Source of the DNA: an uncultured Spirochaetales bacterium
GTDB taxonomy: Bacteria > Spirochaetota > Spirochaetia > Sphaerochaetales > Sphaerochaetaceae
Direction: 5' to 3'
DNA length: 51,031 nt
NCBI GenBank assembly: GCA_944393005.1
Contig: CALXYO010000014.1
Span: 1 to 51,031 of the forward strand
Part shown: one piece after another, positions 34,722 to 43,759 of the stretch
Position numbering within the stretch: position 1 is the first letter of the stretch
How the letters are laid out: every line of letters starts with the position of its first letter
The notes under the pieces: generated by a model
The model's input: only the letters and a program-made list of their open reading frames with translations
Databases searched by the model: none
Told to the model about the DNA's origin: nothing
Position numbers and translations under genes: made by a program

Positions 34722-36233
34722 ATGAAAAAGGCGGCTATGTTTGTGTTTGTAGCACTCATCGCTTTCTCTGTGTTTGCAGGAGGTTCGTCAGAAGCCACTG
34801 CATCAGTGCAGGATAAAGACTCTGTTACTCTTGTTGTTTCAGGAAATCCATATCGTTTTTATGCTCTTTCTGATACAGGTTGCGGAGGTGATGACAATCT
34901 TGTGCTGAGCAATATCTATGATTGTCTGCTCTGCCTTGAAGCTGACGGTAGTCTCACCCCGGCTCTTGCTGAGAGTTATGAAGTTTCAGATGATGGTCTT
35001 GTATATACATTCCATCTGAGACAGGGCGTTAAGTTCCATAATGGTACAGAGATGACAGCAGAAGATGTTAAATTCACTTTTGACAAGGGAGCTGCAGGTC
35101 CTCTTGGTTCAGCTCTTTTCATTAACTATGATCATTGCAATATCATTGATGATTACACAGTTGAAATTGTCCTGTCTTCTCCTTTTGCTGCATTCCCATA
35201 TGGTGTTGCATCAAGACTTGGAGGTATCTGTTCTAAGTCTTACTGGGAAGAAGTAGGTGATGAAGGATATCTTGCAGCACCTATTGGAACCGGTGCATAT
35301 AAGTTTGTTGAGTATGTAAATGCAGATCATGTGACTCTTGAAGCTTTTGAGGATTACTGGAGAGGTGCTCCTGCAATCAAAAATGTCACCATTGCTCTTG
35401 TTGCTGATGTCAATACACAGATTCTTGGTCTTCAGAACGGGGACTATGATGTTATGAGAGATCCGTCAATTGAAATGTGTCAGAGATTTGACAATATGGA
35501 TGGTATCAGCACAAGTATCGGTGACTCGACAGCCCGCATAACCATGACACTCAATGCATGGTCAGGTATTGGAAAAGATCTCAATTTCAGAAAAGCAGTG
35601 CAGGCTGCAATAAATAAAGATGATATAAATGCTGCTGTGAATAATGGTCAGGCAACTATCCTTACTGTTGATATCTGCCCGATGTATGGCGGCTATCCTG
35701 ACCAGGTTGAAGGCGTACCATATGATGTAGAAGCTGCGAAAGCATATCTTGCTGCTTCAAGTTATAATGGAGAGGAATTCGCAATCAACGTTCAGGCTGG
35801 AACAACATATGAGACTGTTGCCGAGATTATTCAGGCCCAGCTTATGGATATCGGAATCAACTGCACAGTAGAAGCTGTTGATAATATGACCTATCAGAGC
35901 AAACTTACTGAGCGTAATTATGATGCCAGCATTATCAATGAAGCCAGCTCTCTCATTGATGCTGATTCTATTTCAACTCAGTTCATTCCAGGGCGTTTCG
36001 GACAGTCATATCCACGTGAGGCAGAGATATATGAGCTTTCACAGAAGGGCAGAGGTCTTCAGGGTGAAGAGAGAAAGGAACTCTACGGACAGATTGCACA
36101 GATCCTTCTTGACGAAGCATATACAGTGCCTCTCTACAACGGTATCAATACTGTTGCTTACAACAGTCAGCTTTCCGGTGTTGAGGCTCATTGCCTTGGT
36201 TATTACAACTTCCGTTACTGGAGCTGGAACTGA
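34722..36233 (+). CDS. Oligopeptide-type ABC transporter binding protein (SBP_bac_5)
   Basis: A 503-residue periplasmic binding protein of the Opp/Dpp class. The signal peptide ends near residue 19 (SVFAGGSSEA) with no lipobox. Landmarks: ALAESYEVSDDGLVYTFHLR, GVKFHNGTEMTAEDVKFTFD and the C-terminal WSWN. It captures peptides, muropeptides or certain glycosides for the following permeases. AGGAGG lies before the ATG. It heads an operon with MurQ and a sugar kinase, so a peptidoglycan-derived ligand is a reasonable guess, not shown by sequence. An internal stem-loop follows. Codon use favours A/T third positions, unlike most of the window. Confidence 0.9.
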   Translation: MKKAAMFVFVALIAFSVFAGGSSEATASVQDKDSVTLVVSGNPYRFYALSDTGCGGDDNLVLSNIYDCLLCLEADGSLTPALAESYEVSDDGLVYTFHLRQGVKFHNGTEMTAEDVKFTFDKGAAGPLGSALFINYDHCNIIDDYTVEIVLSSPFAAFPYGVASRLGGICSKSYWEEVGDEGYLAAPIGTGAYKFVEYVNADHVTLEAFEDYWRGAPAIKNVTIALVADVNTQILGLQNGDYDVMRDPSIEMCQRFDNMDGISTSIGDSTARITMTLNAWSGIGKDLNFRKAVQAAINKDDINAAVNNGQATILTVDICPMYGGYPDQVEGVPYDVEAAKAYLAASSYNGEEFAINVQAGTTYETVAEIIQAQLMDIGINCTVEAVDNMTYQSKLTERNYDASIINEASSLIDADSISTQFIPGRFGQSYPREAEIYELSQKGRGLQGEERKELYGQIAQILLDEAYTVPLYNGINTVAYNSQLSGVEAHCLGYYNFRYWSWN

Positions 36234-36252
36234 TTTCTCTTTTTATAGTGAT

Positions 36253-36292
36253 GATGTAGGGAGGTGCAACCCTCCTTACATCAATATTTTTT
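36253..36292 (+). terminator. Stem-loop after the binding-protein gene, partial terminator
   Basis: A 12-base stem GATGTAGGGAGG / CCTCCTTACATC (one G-U pair) with a six-base loop, followed by AATATTTTTTC. It lies between binding protein and permease genes, where it probably lowers expression of the downstream genes. Confidence 0.85.
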
Positions 36293-36313
36293 CTTTATCC
36301 AAGGAGGAAAGGA

Positions 36314-37243
36314 ATGGACTGGCTGAAATATGCTTTAAAACGTCTGATCATGCTGATCCCGGTCATAATCTGCGTAACATTCATTCTTTTTGTAATTCTC
36401 TCCCTTGCACCGGGAGATGTTGCTAGAATGATTCTCGGTGCTGATGCCACAGACGAGCAGATAGCAGCATTGAATCATGAAATGGGACTTGACCGTCCTC
36501 TTCTCATAAGATATGTCAGCTATATGGTAGATGCTGTACAGCTTGATTTCGGTACTTCATGGACTGGTAACTTTGATGTCCTGGAAGAGTTTTCTTTCAG
36601 GCTGCCGTACACATTACTGGTATCGACACTTGCAATACTATTCGCAATTGCTGTGGGTGTTCCGCTTGGGATCGCATCGGCAATAAAGCAATACAGTCTT
36701 CTTGACTACGGTTGTACATTCGTGGTCATGCTTCTTTTTTCCATGCCGGCATTCTGGCTTGGAACTATGTGCCAGATATTCTTCTGTCTGACACTGCGTT
36801 GGCTTCCTGTATCAGGTGTAGGTTCATGGCAGAGCTATATTCTGCCAGCAGTGATTTTAGGTGCCAATACATTAGCTTCTATGATAAGAATGAGCAGGAC
36901 AAGCATGCTTGATGTAATCAAGATGGATTATATAAGAACCGCCCGTGCTAAAGGTAATTCAAATAAAGATGTAATTATCCATCACGCAATAAGAAACAGC
37001 CTCATACCTGTTGTCACACAGATCGGAATAAATTTTGCAGGAACAATAGGGGGTGCTGTCGTCACTGAGAATATCTTTGCAATACCAGGTATCGGCTCCA
37101 TGCTGATTAATGCAGTAAAAGGAAGAGATGTCCCTGTTGTCATGGGCACTGTAATATTCATCACAGTTATAGTCTGTGTCATTAATCTCCTGGTTGACCT
37201 GGTCTGTGCGATCATCGATCCGAGAATTGATCTGGCCAGCTGA
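36314..37243 (+). CDS. Dpp/Opp-type ABC permease, first subunit
   Basis: A 309-residue inner-membrane permease of the DppB/OppB type with about six helices. The opening FILFVILSLAPGD and the EAA-type segment RTARAKGNSNKDVIIHHAIRN (about 218-238) are diagnostic. AAGGAGG lies before the ATG. It pairs with the permease gene that starts 15 bases downstream. Confidence 0.94.
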   Translation: MDWLKYALKRLIMLIPVIICVTFILFVILSLAPGDVARMILGADATDEQIAALNHEMGLDRPLLIRYVSYMVDAVQLDFGTSWTGNFDVLEEFSFRLPYTLLVSTLAILFAIAVGVPLGIASAIKQYSLLDYGCTFVVMLLFSMPAFWLGTMCQIFFCLTLRWLPVSGVGSWQSYILPAVILGANTLASMIRMSRTSMLDVIKMDYIRTARAKGNSNKDVIIHHAIRNSLIPVVTQIGINFAGTIGGAVVTENIFAIPGIGSMLINAVKGRDVPVVMGTVIFITVIVCVINLLVDLVCAIIDPRIDLAS

Positions 37244-37258
37244 TATGAGGGAAACAAA

Positions 37259-38128
37259 ATGAGAAAGAAAAAAACATTATCAGAATACAGCACCGGTGAA
37301 CTTGTATTATATCGGTTCAGAAAAAACAAACTTGCCATGCTTGGTGTAGCAATGTTTCTTTTTGTGGCTTTGTTCATCCTTTTTGCTCCACTGATAAGAC
37401 CATATGACACTGTTGTAAAACAGAATATTGCAGATCGTCTTCAAGGTCCCAGCAGTGAATATATTTTCGGAACAGATGAACTCGGACGTGATCTGTTTTC
37501 CAGAATTCTTTATGGCGGGCGAATTTCTCTTTTCTGTTCATTAGCAATAATTGCAATTGCTTTTGTATCAGGTGCTCTGATCGGAGGAGCTGCGGGATTT
37601 TTCGGTGGTAAAGTTGATACTGTTCTGATGAGAATTGTCGATATGCTTATGAGTGTTCCATCCGCACTTCTTGCAATGGCTATCATAACAGCGCTGGGCA
37701 ACGGAGTGTGGAAACTGGTTCTTGCACTTGCAATAGGGCAGATTCCACGTTTTGCGCGTATGGTACGTTCAAGTGTCATTACTTTACGTAATATGGAATA
37801 TGTTGAGGCTGCACGCTGTTTTGGTATAAGCAGCATGAAGATAATGCTTAAGCATATTCTTCCTAACGGAATCGGCCCTATCGTTGTATCTGCAACGCTT
37901 ACTCTTGGTGCGGTCATCCTGAGTATCTCATCAATGGGCTATCTTGGCCTTGGTGTTGCATCTCCGACTCCTGAATGGGGAACGATCATAAGCGAAAACA
38001 AAGTCAATATCCAATATTATCCATACCTTGGAATTATTCCTGGCATATGCATTATGCTCACCGTCATGTCTGTGAACTTCATCGGCGATGGACTGCGTGA
38101 TGCATTTGATCCGAAATCCAAAAACTGA
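37259..38128 (+). CDS. Dpp/Opp-type ABC permease, second subunit
   Basis: A 289-residue DppC/OppC-type permease: a basic cytoplasmic start, first helix near 28-48, then FGTDELGRDLFSRILYGGRIS (about 72-92) and the EAA-type segment EAARCFGISSMKIMLKHILP (about 182-201). It forms the membrane pore with the first permease. GAGGGAA is upstream of the ATG. Confidence 0.94.
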   Translation: MRKKKTLSEYSTGELVLYRFRKNKLAMLGVAMFLFVALFILFAPLIRPYDTVVKQNIADRLQGPSSEYIFGTDELGRDLFSRILYGGRISLFCSLAIIAIAFVSGALIGGAAGFFGGKVDTVLMRIVDMLMSVPSALLAMAIITALGNGVWKLVLALAIGQIPRFARMVRSSVITLRNMEYVEAARCFGISSMKIMLKHILPNGIGPIVVSATLTLGAVILSISSMGYLGLGVASPTPEWGTIISENKVNIQYYPYLGIIPGICIMLTVMSVNFIGDGLRDAFDPKSKN

Positions 38129-38142
38129 AAGGAGGTGTTCTG

Positions 38143-39126
38143 ATGTCAGATTATTTGCTTGAGGTGAATGACCTCCATGTTCAGTATAATACAGACGATT
38201 CTGTGGTCCATGCTCTTAATGGGCTAAATCTCCGCCTGAAAGAAGGGGAGAAGCTTGGTCTTGTAGGAGAGACCGGCGCAGGAAAGACTACACTTGCACT
38301 TTCAATTCTCCGGCTTCTACCTAAAGTAGGTCAGATTGTATCAGGTTCAATCAAATACAAAGGAGAAGAGCTTCTTGATAAAAATGAAGCGTATATGCTT
38401 GGACTCCGGGGCAGAAGAGTGTCAATGATCTTTCAGGATCCTATGACAAGCCTTAATCCTGTAAAGACGGTCGGCAACCAGATACTTGAAGTTCTCAATC
38501 TCCATTTTCCAGATCTCTCAAAAGATGAGAAAGAGAAAAAAGTTGATGAAATGCTCCAGCTTGTCGGTATCCCCGCATCCAGAAAAGGAGAATTTCCTCA
38601 TCAGTTCTCCGGTGGTATGAAACAGCGTGTTGTCATTGCAATGGCTCTTATCGCTGAGCCGGAACTTCTGCTTGCAGATGAACCTACGACAGCTCTTGAT
38701 GTGACGATTCAGGCCCAGATAATGGCTTTAATGGGACAGTTGAAGGAAAAATTCAATTCCGCTGTTCTGCTTATTACCCATGATCTTGGCGTTGTTGCAG
38801 AATTCTGTGATACCGTTTCCGTTATATATGCAGGGCGTGTTGTTGAACACGGAGCAGTTGAGGATATTTTCATGGGTAATGAAAATCATCCATATACAAA
38901 AGGGCTTATTGGCTGTATTCCTGACCTTTCAAAGGATGAGGACCGTCTGCATCCGATACCGGGTTCAATGGTAGATGCCAGATCCATACCGGAAGGATGT
39001 GCTTTCGCAGATCGTTGTCCGCATTGTATGGATATATGTAGGAAGATAATACCGGAAGAACACGTAAATGGAACCCACAGTGTGTTTTGCCATTTGTATG
39101 ATGCTATAAAGGAGGGTGAAAAATGA
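38143..39126 (+). CDS. Dpp/Opp-type ABC ATPase, first subunit
   Basis: A 327-residue DppD/OppD-type ATPase. Walker A GETGAGKTT (about 47-55), signature FSGGMKQR (about 159-166), Walker B LLLADEPTTALD (about 181-192), and the C-terminal oligopeptide-transporter extension with three or more cysteines (CAFADRCPHCMDICRK, about 287-302) that in relatives holds an iron-sulfur cluster. GGAGGTG precedes the ATG. It overlaps the next ATPase gene in ATGA. Confidence 0.94.
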   Translation: MSDYLLEVNDLHVQYNTDDSVVHALNGLNLRLKEGEKLGLVGETGAGKTTLALSILRLLPKVGQIVSGSIKYKGEELLDKNEAYMLGLRGRRVSMIFQDPMTSLNPVKTVGNQILEVLNLHFPDLSKDEKEKKVDEMLQLVGIPASRKGEFPHQFSGGMKQRVVIAMALIAEPELLLADEPTTALDVTIQAQIMALMGQLKEKFNSAVLLITHDLGVVAEFCDTVSVIYAGRVVEHGAVEDIFMGNENHPYTKGLIGCIPDLSKDEDRLHPIPGSMVDARSIPEGCAFADRCPHCMDICRKIIPEEHVNGTHSVFCHLYDAIKEGEK

Positions 39127-40082
39127 GCACACCATTAATCGAAGCTGTTGATTTATGCAAATACTTCAAGACGCCGAAAGGTATGCTCCATGCTGTTGAA
39201 AATGTGAGCTTCAAAATAGAAGAAGGTAAAACTCTTGGCGTTGTCGGTGAATCCGGATGTGGTAAAAGTACTCTGGGACGAACGGTTCTTCGTCTTCATA
39301 AAGCAACAAGCGGAAAGGTCCTCTATAAAGGAGAAGACGTACTTTCTTTTTCAAAATCCGAAATGCATAAACTGCACAGGAATATGCAGATGATTTTCCA
39401 GGATCCATATAGTTCTCTGGATCCCAGAATGTCTGTAAGAGCACTCATAAGTGAGCCTCTTTCAGGGCTTCCAAAAAGTGAAAGGATGTCTCCTGCTCAG
39501 GAAAAAGAAAGTGTTGATCATATAATGGAAATGTGCGGACTTCCAGCTCATTATGCGAATCTGTATCCTCATGAACTTGATGGAGGAATGAGACAGCGCG
39601 TTGGCTTAGCCCGTTCTATGATCCTTGATCCTCGTTTCATTGTATGTGATGAGCCTGTATCTGCACTTGATGTATCTATTCAGGCTCAGATACTTAACCT
39701 TCTCATGGATCTGCAGGATGAACATAAGCTGAGCTATATGTTTATTACTCATGATCTTGCTGTGGTCAAACATATAAGTGATGATATCATGGTTATGTAT
39801 ATGGGGCAGGTTGTTGAATATGCATCATCAGCCACGCTTTTTGCCAATCCGATGCATCCTTATACAGTTGCGCTTCTGAATTCGATTCCGACTATAGATT
39901 TGTCAAAGAGGAACAGGGAAAGAATTACTATCCATGGTGAGATATCAAGTCCTGTAAATCCTAAACCCGGTTGCAGATTTGCTCCACGTTGTCCATATGC
40001 GAGCGAGGAGTGCAGAAATGAACATAAGCTTGTTGAAGTGGAAAGCGGACATTATGCCGCATGTACCAAGGGGGTGAGGTGA
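39123..40082 (+). CDS. Dpp/Opp-type ABC ATPase, second subunit
   Basis: A 319-residue DppF/OppF-type ATPase. Walker A GESGCGKST (about 41-49); the signature reads LDGGMRQR where FSGGQRQR is more usual, a variant seen in many AppF-like proteins; Walker B FIVCDEPVSALD. The C-terminal cysteine extension is present (CRFAPRCPYASEEC). Its stop overlaps the esterase start in TGATG. It completes a five-gene importer. Confidence 0.93.
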   Translation: MSTPLIEAVDLCKYFKTPKGMLHAVENVSFKIEEGKTLGVVGESGCGKSTLGRTVLRLHKATSGKVLYKGEDVLSFSKSEMHKLHRNMQMIFQDPYSSLDPRMSVRALISEPLSGLPKSERMSPAQEKESVDHIMEMCGLPAHYANLYPHELDGGMRQRVGLARSMILDPRFIVCDEPVSALDVSIQAQILNLLMDLQDEHKLSYMFITHDLAVVKHISDDIMVMYMGQVVEYASSATLFANPMHPYTVALLNSIPTIDLSKRNRERITIHGEISSPVNPKPGCRFAPRCPYASEECRNEHKLVEVESGHYAACTKGVR

Positions 40083-40819
40083 TGGCCCATTTGAGATGTG
40101 ATGTTAGATCTGAATCATTGGATATGATTACTTCTCTGACAGTTGTTATTCCTGACGGTGTTAAGGCTGGAGATGTGAATGTTGTATATCTTTTGCACGG
40201 TCTTGCTGATAACTGCACTGGCTGGAGCAGGTATACAAGTGTTGAGCGTTATGCAAGAAGTGCCAATGTCGCTCTTGTGATTCCTGAAGTAGAGCGATCC
40301 TTTTACTGTGATATGGTAAATGGCCTTAAATATTTTTCTTATGTCAGCCGTGAGCTTCCTGAAATCTGCAGGAATCTGTTTTCCTTTTCACAGAAAAAAG
40401 AAAAAAACTATATAATGGGTTTTTCAATGGGTGGCTATGGTGCACTTAAATGCATGCTCACAAAACCTTCAAGGTATGCAGGCTGTGCAGTTTTTTCATC
40501 CGTTACTGATATTGAAGGGCAGATTTCCGTGTCTTCACAGCAGCGAAGAAAAGAATATCAGGCTATATTCGGTTCCCGTCTGCATGTTCCTGCAAGCTGC
40601 AATCTTTATGACCTTCTTGAAAAAACGGATGCCTCAAAGTTAGGACGCATATATATGACATGCGGGCTTGATGATGATTTTCTATGCCAGAACGAGGATT
40701 TCTCAACACGGCTGAAAGAAAAAGGAATTGATTGCACCTTTTCTTCGTGGAAGGGCGGACATGAATGGTCCTTCTGGGATGAGTCAGTAAATAAAGCGTT
40801 TGATTTCTTCTTTTCCTGA
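40082..40819 (+). CDS. Alpha/beta-hydrolase, tributyrin esterase-like
   Basis: A 245-residue cytoplasmic (no signal peptide) hydrolase of the esterase D/EstA family. The oxyanion region is VVYLLHGLADNCTGW and the nucleophile elbow is GFSMGGYGA (Ser near residue 121); the Asp and His of the triad are probably in the segments LDDDF and GGHEWSFW. It could remove acyl or acetyl groups, for example from O-acetylated MurNAc or peptides, given the MurQ operon; this is inference. The ATG at 40082 overlaps the preceding stop; GGGGGTGAGG lies just upstream. An earlier in-frame ATG at 40061 would overlap the ATPase by 22 bases and has poorer support. Confidence 0.88.
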   Translation: MAHLRCDVRSESLDMITSLTVVIPDGVKAGDVNVVYLLHGLADNCTGWSRYTSVERYARSANVALVIPEVERSFYCDMVNGLKYFSYVSRELPEICRNLFSFSQKKEKNYIMGFSMGGYGALKCMLTKPSRYAGCAVFSSVTDIEGQISVSSQQRRKEYQAIFGSRLHVPASCNLYDLLEKTDASKLGRIYMTCGLDDDFLCQNEDFSTRLKEKGIDCTFSSWKGGHEWSFWDESVNKAFDFFFS

Positions 40820-40845
40820 AGAATACTGATAGGAGATTGTTTTAA

Positions 40846-41742
40846 ATGGATATATGTCTTGATCACATGACGACAGAAGCCAGAAATAAGGCATCCGTGA
40901 ATCTTGATGTGATGTCACCTCTTGAAATAATAAAACTGATGAATGAGGAGGATATGAAAGTTCCTCTTGCGATAAAACCTCATCTTGAGAATATTGCAAC
41001 TATAATACAATGGTGTATCAAGTCTGTAGAAAACGGAGGAAGAATTATATATATCGGAGCAGGTACAAGTGGAAGGCTTGGCGTCGTGGACGCTTCCGAA
41101 TGCCCTCCGACTTTTGGCGTTTCTCCATCTTTGGTAGTTGGATTGATTGCTGGTGGAGAGAAAGCGTTCATAAAAGCTGTTGAAGGAGCTGAGGACAGTG
41201 TTGAATTAGGTGCCGAAGATTTGAAGAATATCAATCTTACCTGTAAAGACACTGTTATAGGACTTGCAGCCAGCGGACGTACACCATATGTTATAGGTGG
41301 TCTTGAATATGCTTCTTCAATAGGATGCCGTACTGCGGCAATTTCCTGTAACAATGGCAGTGAAATAAGTCGTGCTGCTGAAATGGCAGTTGAGATTCTG
41401 GTGGGACCTGAAGTCCTTACCGGTTCTACAAGGCTGAAAGCAGGTACTGCACAGAAACTTGTATTGAATATGATATCAACAGCAACCATGGTATCGACAG
41501 GAAAATGCTATGAGAATCTCATGGTTGATGTGATGCAGTCAAATGCCAAGCTCCATGTCCGGGCTCAGAATATTGTCATGGAAGCTACAGGTGTCAGCCG
41601 GCAGAAGGCATCTGATGTTCTTGAAAAAGCCGGTGGAAGTGCAAAGAAAGCCATTGTCATGATTCTGGATTCCTGTACTGCAATTGAAGCGGAAAACAGA
41701 CTCAATGCTGCGCATGGACATATAAGAGCTGCTATTTGCTGA
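40846..41742 (+). CDS. murQ: N-acetylmuramic acid 6-phosphate etherase
   Basis: A 298-residue SIS-fold etherase that cleaves the lactyl ether of MurNAc-6-phosphate, giving GlcNAc-6-phosphate and D-lactate. The family signature GAGTSGRLGVVDASECPPTF (about 66-85) includes the catalytic Glu, and ASGRTPYVIGG follows (about 145-155). The C-terminal helical (UBA-like) region ends in AENRLNAAHGHIRAA. Length is normal. TAGGAG is upstream of the ATG. The kinase gene that follows starts nine bases after the stop, fitting a kinase-then-etherase path for imported MurNAc. Confidence 0.97.
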   Translation: MDICLDHMTTEARNKASVNLDVMSPLEIIKLMNEEDMKVPLAIKPHLENIATIIQWCIKSVENGGRIIYIGAGTSGRLGVVDASECPPTFGVSPSLVVGLIAGGEKAFIKAVEGAEDSVELGAEDLKNINLTCKDTVIGLAASGRTPYVIGGLEYASSIGCRTAAISCNNGSEISRAAEMAVEILVGPEVLTGSTRLKAGTAQKLVLNMISTATMVSTGKCYENLMVDVMQSNAKLHVRAQNIVMEATGVSRQKASDVLEKAGGSAKKAIVMILDSCTAIEAENRLNAAHGHIRAAIC

Positions 41743-41751
41743 GAGGTGGTT

Positions 41752-42651
41752 ATGGAGTTTATTGCAGGAATAGATGGTGGAGGTACTAAAACTCGTCTTA
41801 TTGTCCGCTCTCTTGACGGCAGTTTTGAGAAAATATATGAGTATGGTGCTTTTAATTTCAACAGCATAGGGGAAAAAGCTTTTTCTTCTTTACTTGCTGA
41901 AATATGTGATGAACTCTCTTCCCTGGGTGTATGTGAAAGCCTGTGTGTCGGTGCTGCCGGGATCAGTAATTCAAAGATGAGAGATGCTGTTGATAAAGGA
42001 TTTTCAGTATCTTTTATAAAAAAATGGTCGCTGGTCGGAGATCATGTGACAGCGCACTATGGAGCTTTAAGTGGAAATGAAGGAATTATACTTATTGCTG
42101 GGACCGGTGCAATATGTTATGGCCGTAATAACACTGGAGAAGAATGGAGGTGCGGAGGATGGGGGCACCTTATAGGAGATGATGGCAGTGGATATGCACT
42201 TGGTCGTGATGCACTTTCCCATCTGGCTAAAGTAATAGACGGGTATGGAGATGAGACAATTATAAGAGAACTTGTGGCGTCTAAGCTATCCCTCAAAGAC
42301 CGTGGTGATATAATCGTATATGTATACGGCCATGATAAAAGTGCTGTTGCCGCTCTTTCTCCGCTGGTGGAAGATGCCTACTGGGCTAATGACAAGACGG
42401 CTGTCAGAATAGTTGTTGAAAATGCTACTGCTCTTGTTGATGGGATATGCTGTGTTGCTGATAAACTGGATTTGAGCAATGTGTCTGTAGCTCTTCTTGG
42501 GGGGCTTCTTTCTCATGAGACATGTATGCGAAAGGAAGTTGTGCGTCTTCTTGGTGAAAGGAGAAGCGATATAAAGTGTGTTTATCCTGCGGATGATGCA
42601 CTGCATGGAGCGCTGATGATTGCTGCCTCAATGATAAATGAAGACAAATAA
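41752..42651 (+). CDS. BadF/BadG-type sugar kinase, probable MurNAc/GlcNAc kinase
   Basis: A 299-residue ATPase of the ASKHA fold. The phosphate-1 loop is GIDGGGTKTR (about 5-14), followed by GTGAICYGRN (about 115-124) and GGWGHLIGDDGSGYALG (about 134-150), the pattern of N-acetylglucosamine kinases and of the MurNAc kinase MurK of Clostridium and Tannerella. Beside murQ, phosphorylation of MurNAc (and GlcNAc) at O-6 is the likely reaction. The ATG at 41752 is chosen for its GAGAGGTGG; an in-frame GTG two codons earlier lies within that site. It overlaps the next gene by 14 bases. Confidence 0.88.
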   Translation: MEFIAGIDGGGTKTRLIVRSLDGSFEKIYEYGAFNFNSIGEKAFSSLLAEICDELSSLGVCESLCVGAAGISNSKMRDAVDKGFSVSFIKKWSLVGDHVTAHYGALSGNEGIILIAGTGAICYGRNNTGEEWRCGGWGHLIGDDGSGYALGRDALSHLAKVIDGYGDETIIRELVASKLSLKDRGDIIVYVYGHDKSAVAALSPLVEDAYWANDKTAVRIVVENATALVDGICCVADKLDLSNVSVALLGGLLSHETCMRKEVVRLLGERRSDIKCVYPADDALHGALMIAASMINEDK

Positions 42652-43759
42652 CCCGTTTGCATCTCTTGGAGAAATATTCACACCACTTTTTCCCGGATTC
42701 ATGACTGCTGGATTGTGCGCGGGCTTTTCTGCACTTTTCAAGCAGATTTTTCCTTCTTTATCATCAAGTGTTATCCCTTTTACCCTTGATATGGTGAATA
42801 ATGCTTTTTCTACATATATTCCGGTGTGGGTTGGCTGGCAGGCGGCAGGGAGATATGGAGCGCATCCTGTGCTTTGTGCACTGCTTGCCATGTTTGGACT
42901 GATGGATGAAATTGATATACTTGCATCTTTTCTTCCTGAAGAACTTTCTTTTCTGCTTAATTCTGGTTCTGGCGGAGTGCTGGCGATAATTGCTGGAGCC
43001 TGGCTGCTGGGTTTGCTGGAATCATTTTTTACAAGAAAGCTTCCTGAAAGTATAAGGAGCATATTTGCACCATTCTTTTCGTTTATTATCGTCCTTGTAC
43101 CTTATGTAGTTATAGTCATGCCGTTTTTCGGTCTGCTGTCTGATATGATATGCAACCTTATATCTGCGGTTATTTTCAGTGACAGCATTGTTGTCCGGCT
43201 CTTTACAGGGTATATATGTGCGGCTCTTTTTCTTCCTGTAAATCTCTTTGGGTTGAATTATGCATTTATTGCAATCTATCTTGTTCAGCTGGAAGAAAGC
43301 GGGAGTATATCACTGTATCCTGTTCTTGCAATGGCAGGTGCAAGTCAGGTTGGTATGGGGCTTGCTGTGAGTATGAAATCTGGGAAAAAAAACACTAACC
43401 TTAAAACGGCGGCACTTTCAGGTATCGTTCCAGGTCTGCTGGGAGTTGGAGCCCCGCTTTTGTATGGAGTTTCTCTTGCCCATATAAAGTTGCTGATCAC
43501 TTCATGTATCGGTGCAGGATTTGGTGGGGCGTTTATTGTAGCTTCAGGAGTCGCTTCAACTGGCTGGGGGCCCTCTGGTCTACTTGCACTTCCACTTATG
43601 AGTGCTGGAAGCAGCTCACCGCTGGCAAGTATGGCATTCTATTTTGCCGGACTTATTGTCTCATATATAGGTGGTTTTACAGCTACAATGCTGATGGTGA
43701 ATAAAGATGAGCTCATGAATGAAAGACCGCTTCATGAGTCAGATCAAGATATTTCTTGA
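42638..43759 (+). CDS. EIIC-like membrane permease lacking EIIB
   Basis: A 373-residue membrane protein with about ten helices. It resembles the EIIC domain of glucose-superfamily PTS transporters and the PTS_EIIC_2 group: GEIFTPLFPGFMTAGLCAGF at the start, WLLGLLESFFTRKLPESIRS in the middle, and an ASQVGMGLAV segment before the sugar loop. No EIIB or EIIA domain is attached or encoded nearby. The loop that normally reads GITEPAIYG or GIGEPLIYG is GVGAPLLYG, so the conserved Glu is Ala. It may be a facilitator or energised carrier for unphosphorylated amino sugar used by the adjacent kinase, not a phosphotransferase. It overlaps the kinase gene by 14 bases. Confidence 0.75.
   Translation: MKTNNPFASLGEIFTPLFPGFMTAGLCAGFSALFKQIFPSLSSSVIPFTLDMVNNAFSTYIPVWVGWQAAGRYGAHPVLCALLAMFGLMDEIDILASFLPEELSFLLNSGSGGVLAIIAGAWLLGLLESFFTRKLPESIRSIFAPFFSFIIVLVPYVVIVMPFFGLLSDMICNLISAVIFSDSIVVRLFTGYICAALFLPVNLFGLNYAFIAIYLVQLEESGSISLYPVLAMAGASQVGMGLAVSMKSGKKNTNLKTAALSGIVPGLLGVGAPLLYGVSLAHIKLLITSCIGAGFGGAFIVASGVASTGWGPSGLLALPLMSAGSSSPLASMAFYFAGLIVSYIGGFTATMLMVNKDELMNERPLHESDQDIS

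Noticed and set aside
39123..40082. Altered signature LDGGM in the second peptide-importer ATPase as a sign of inactivity.
   Set aside because: LDGG-type signatures are common among AppF/DppF-like proteins, and the Walker motifs are intact.
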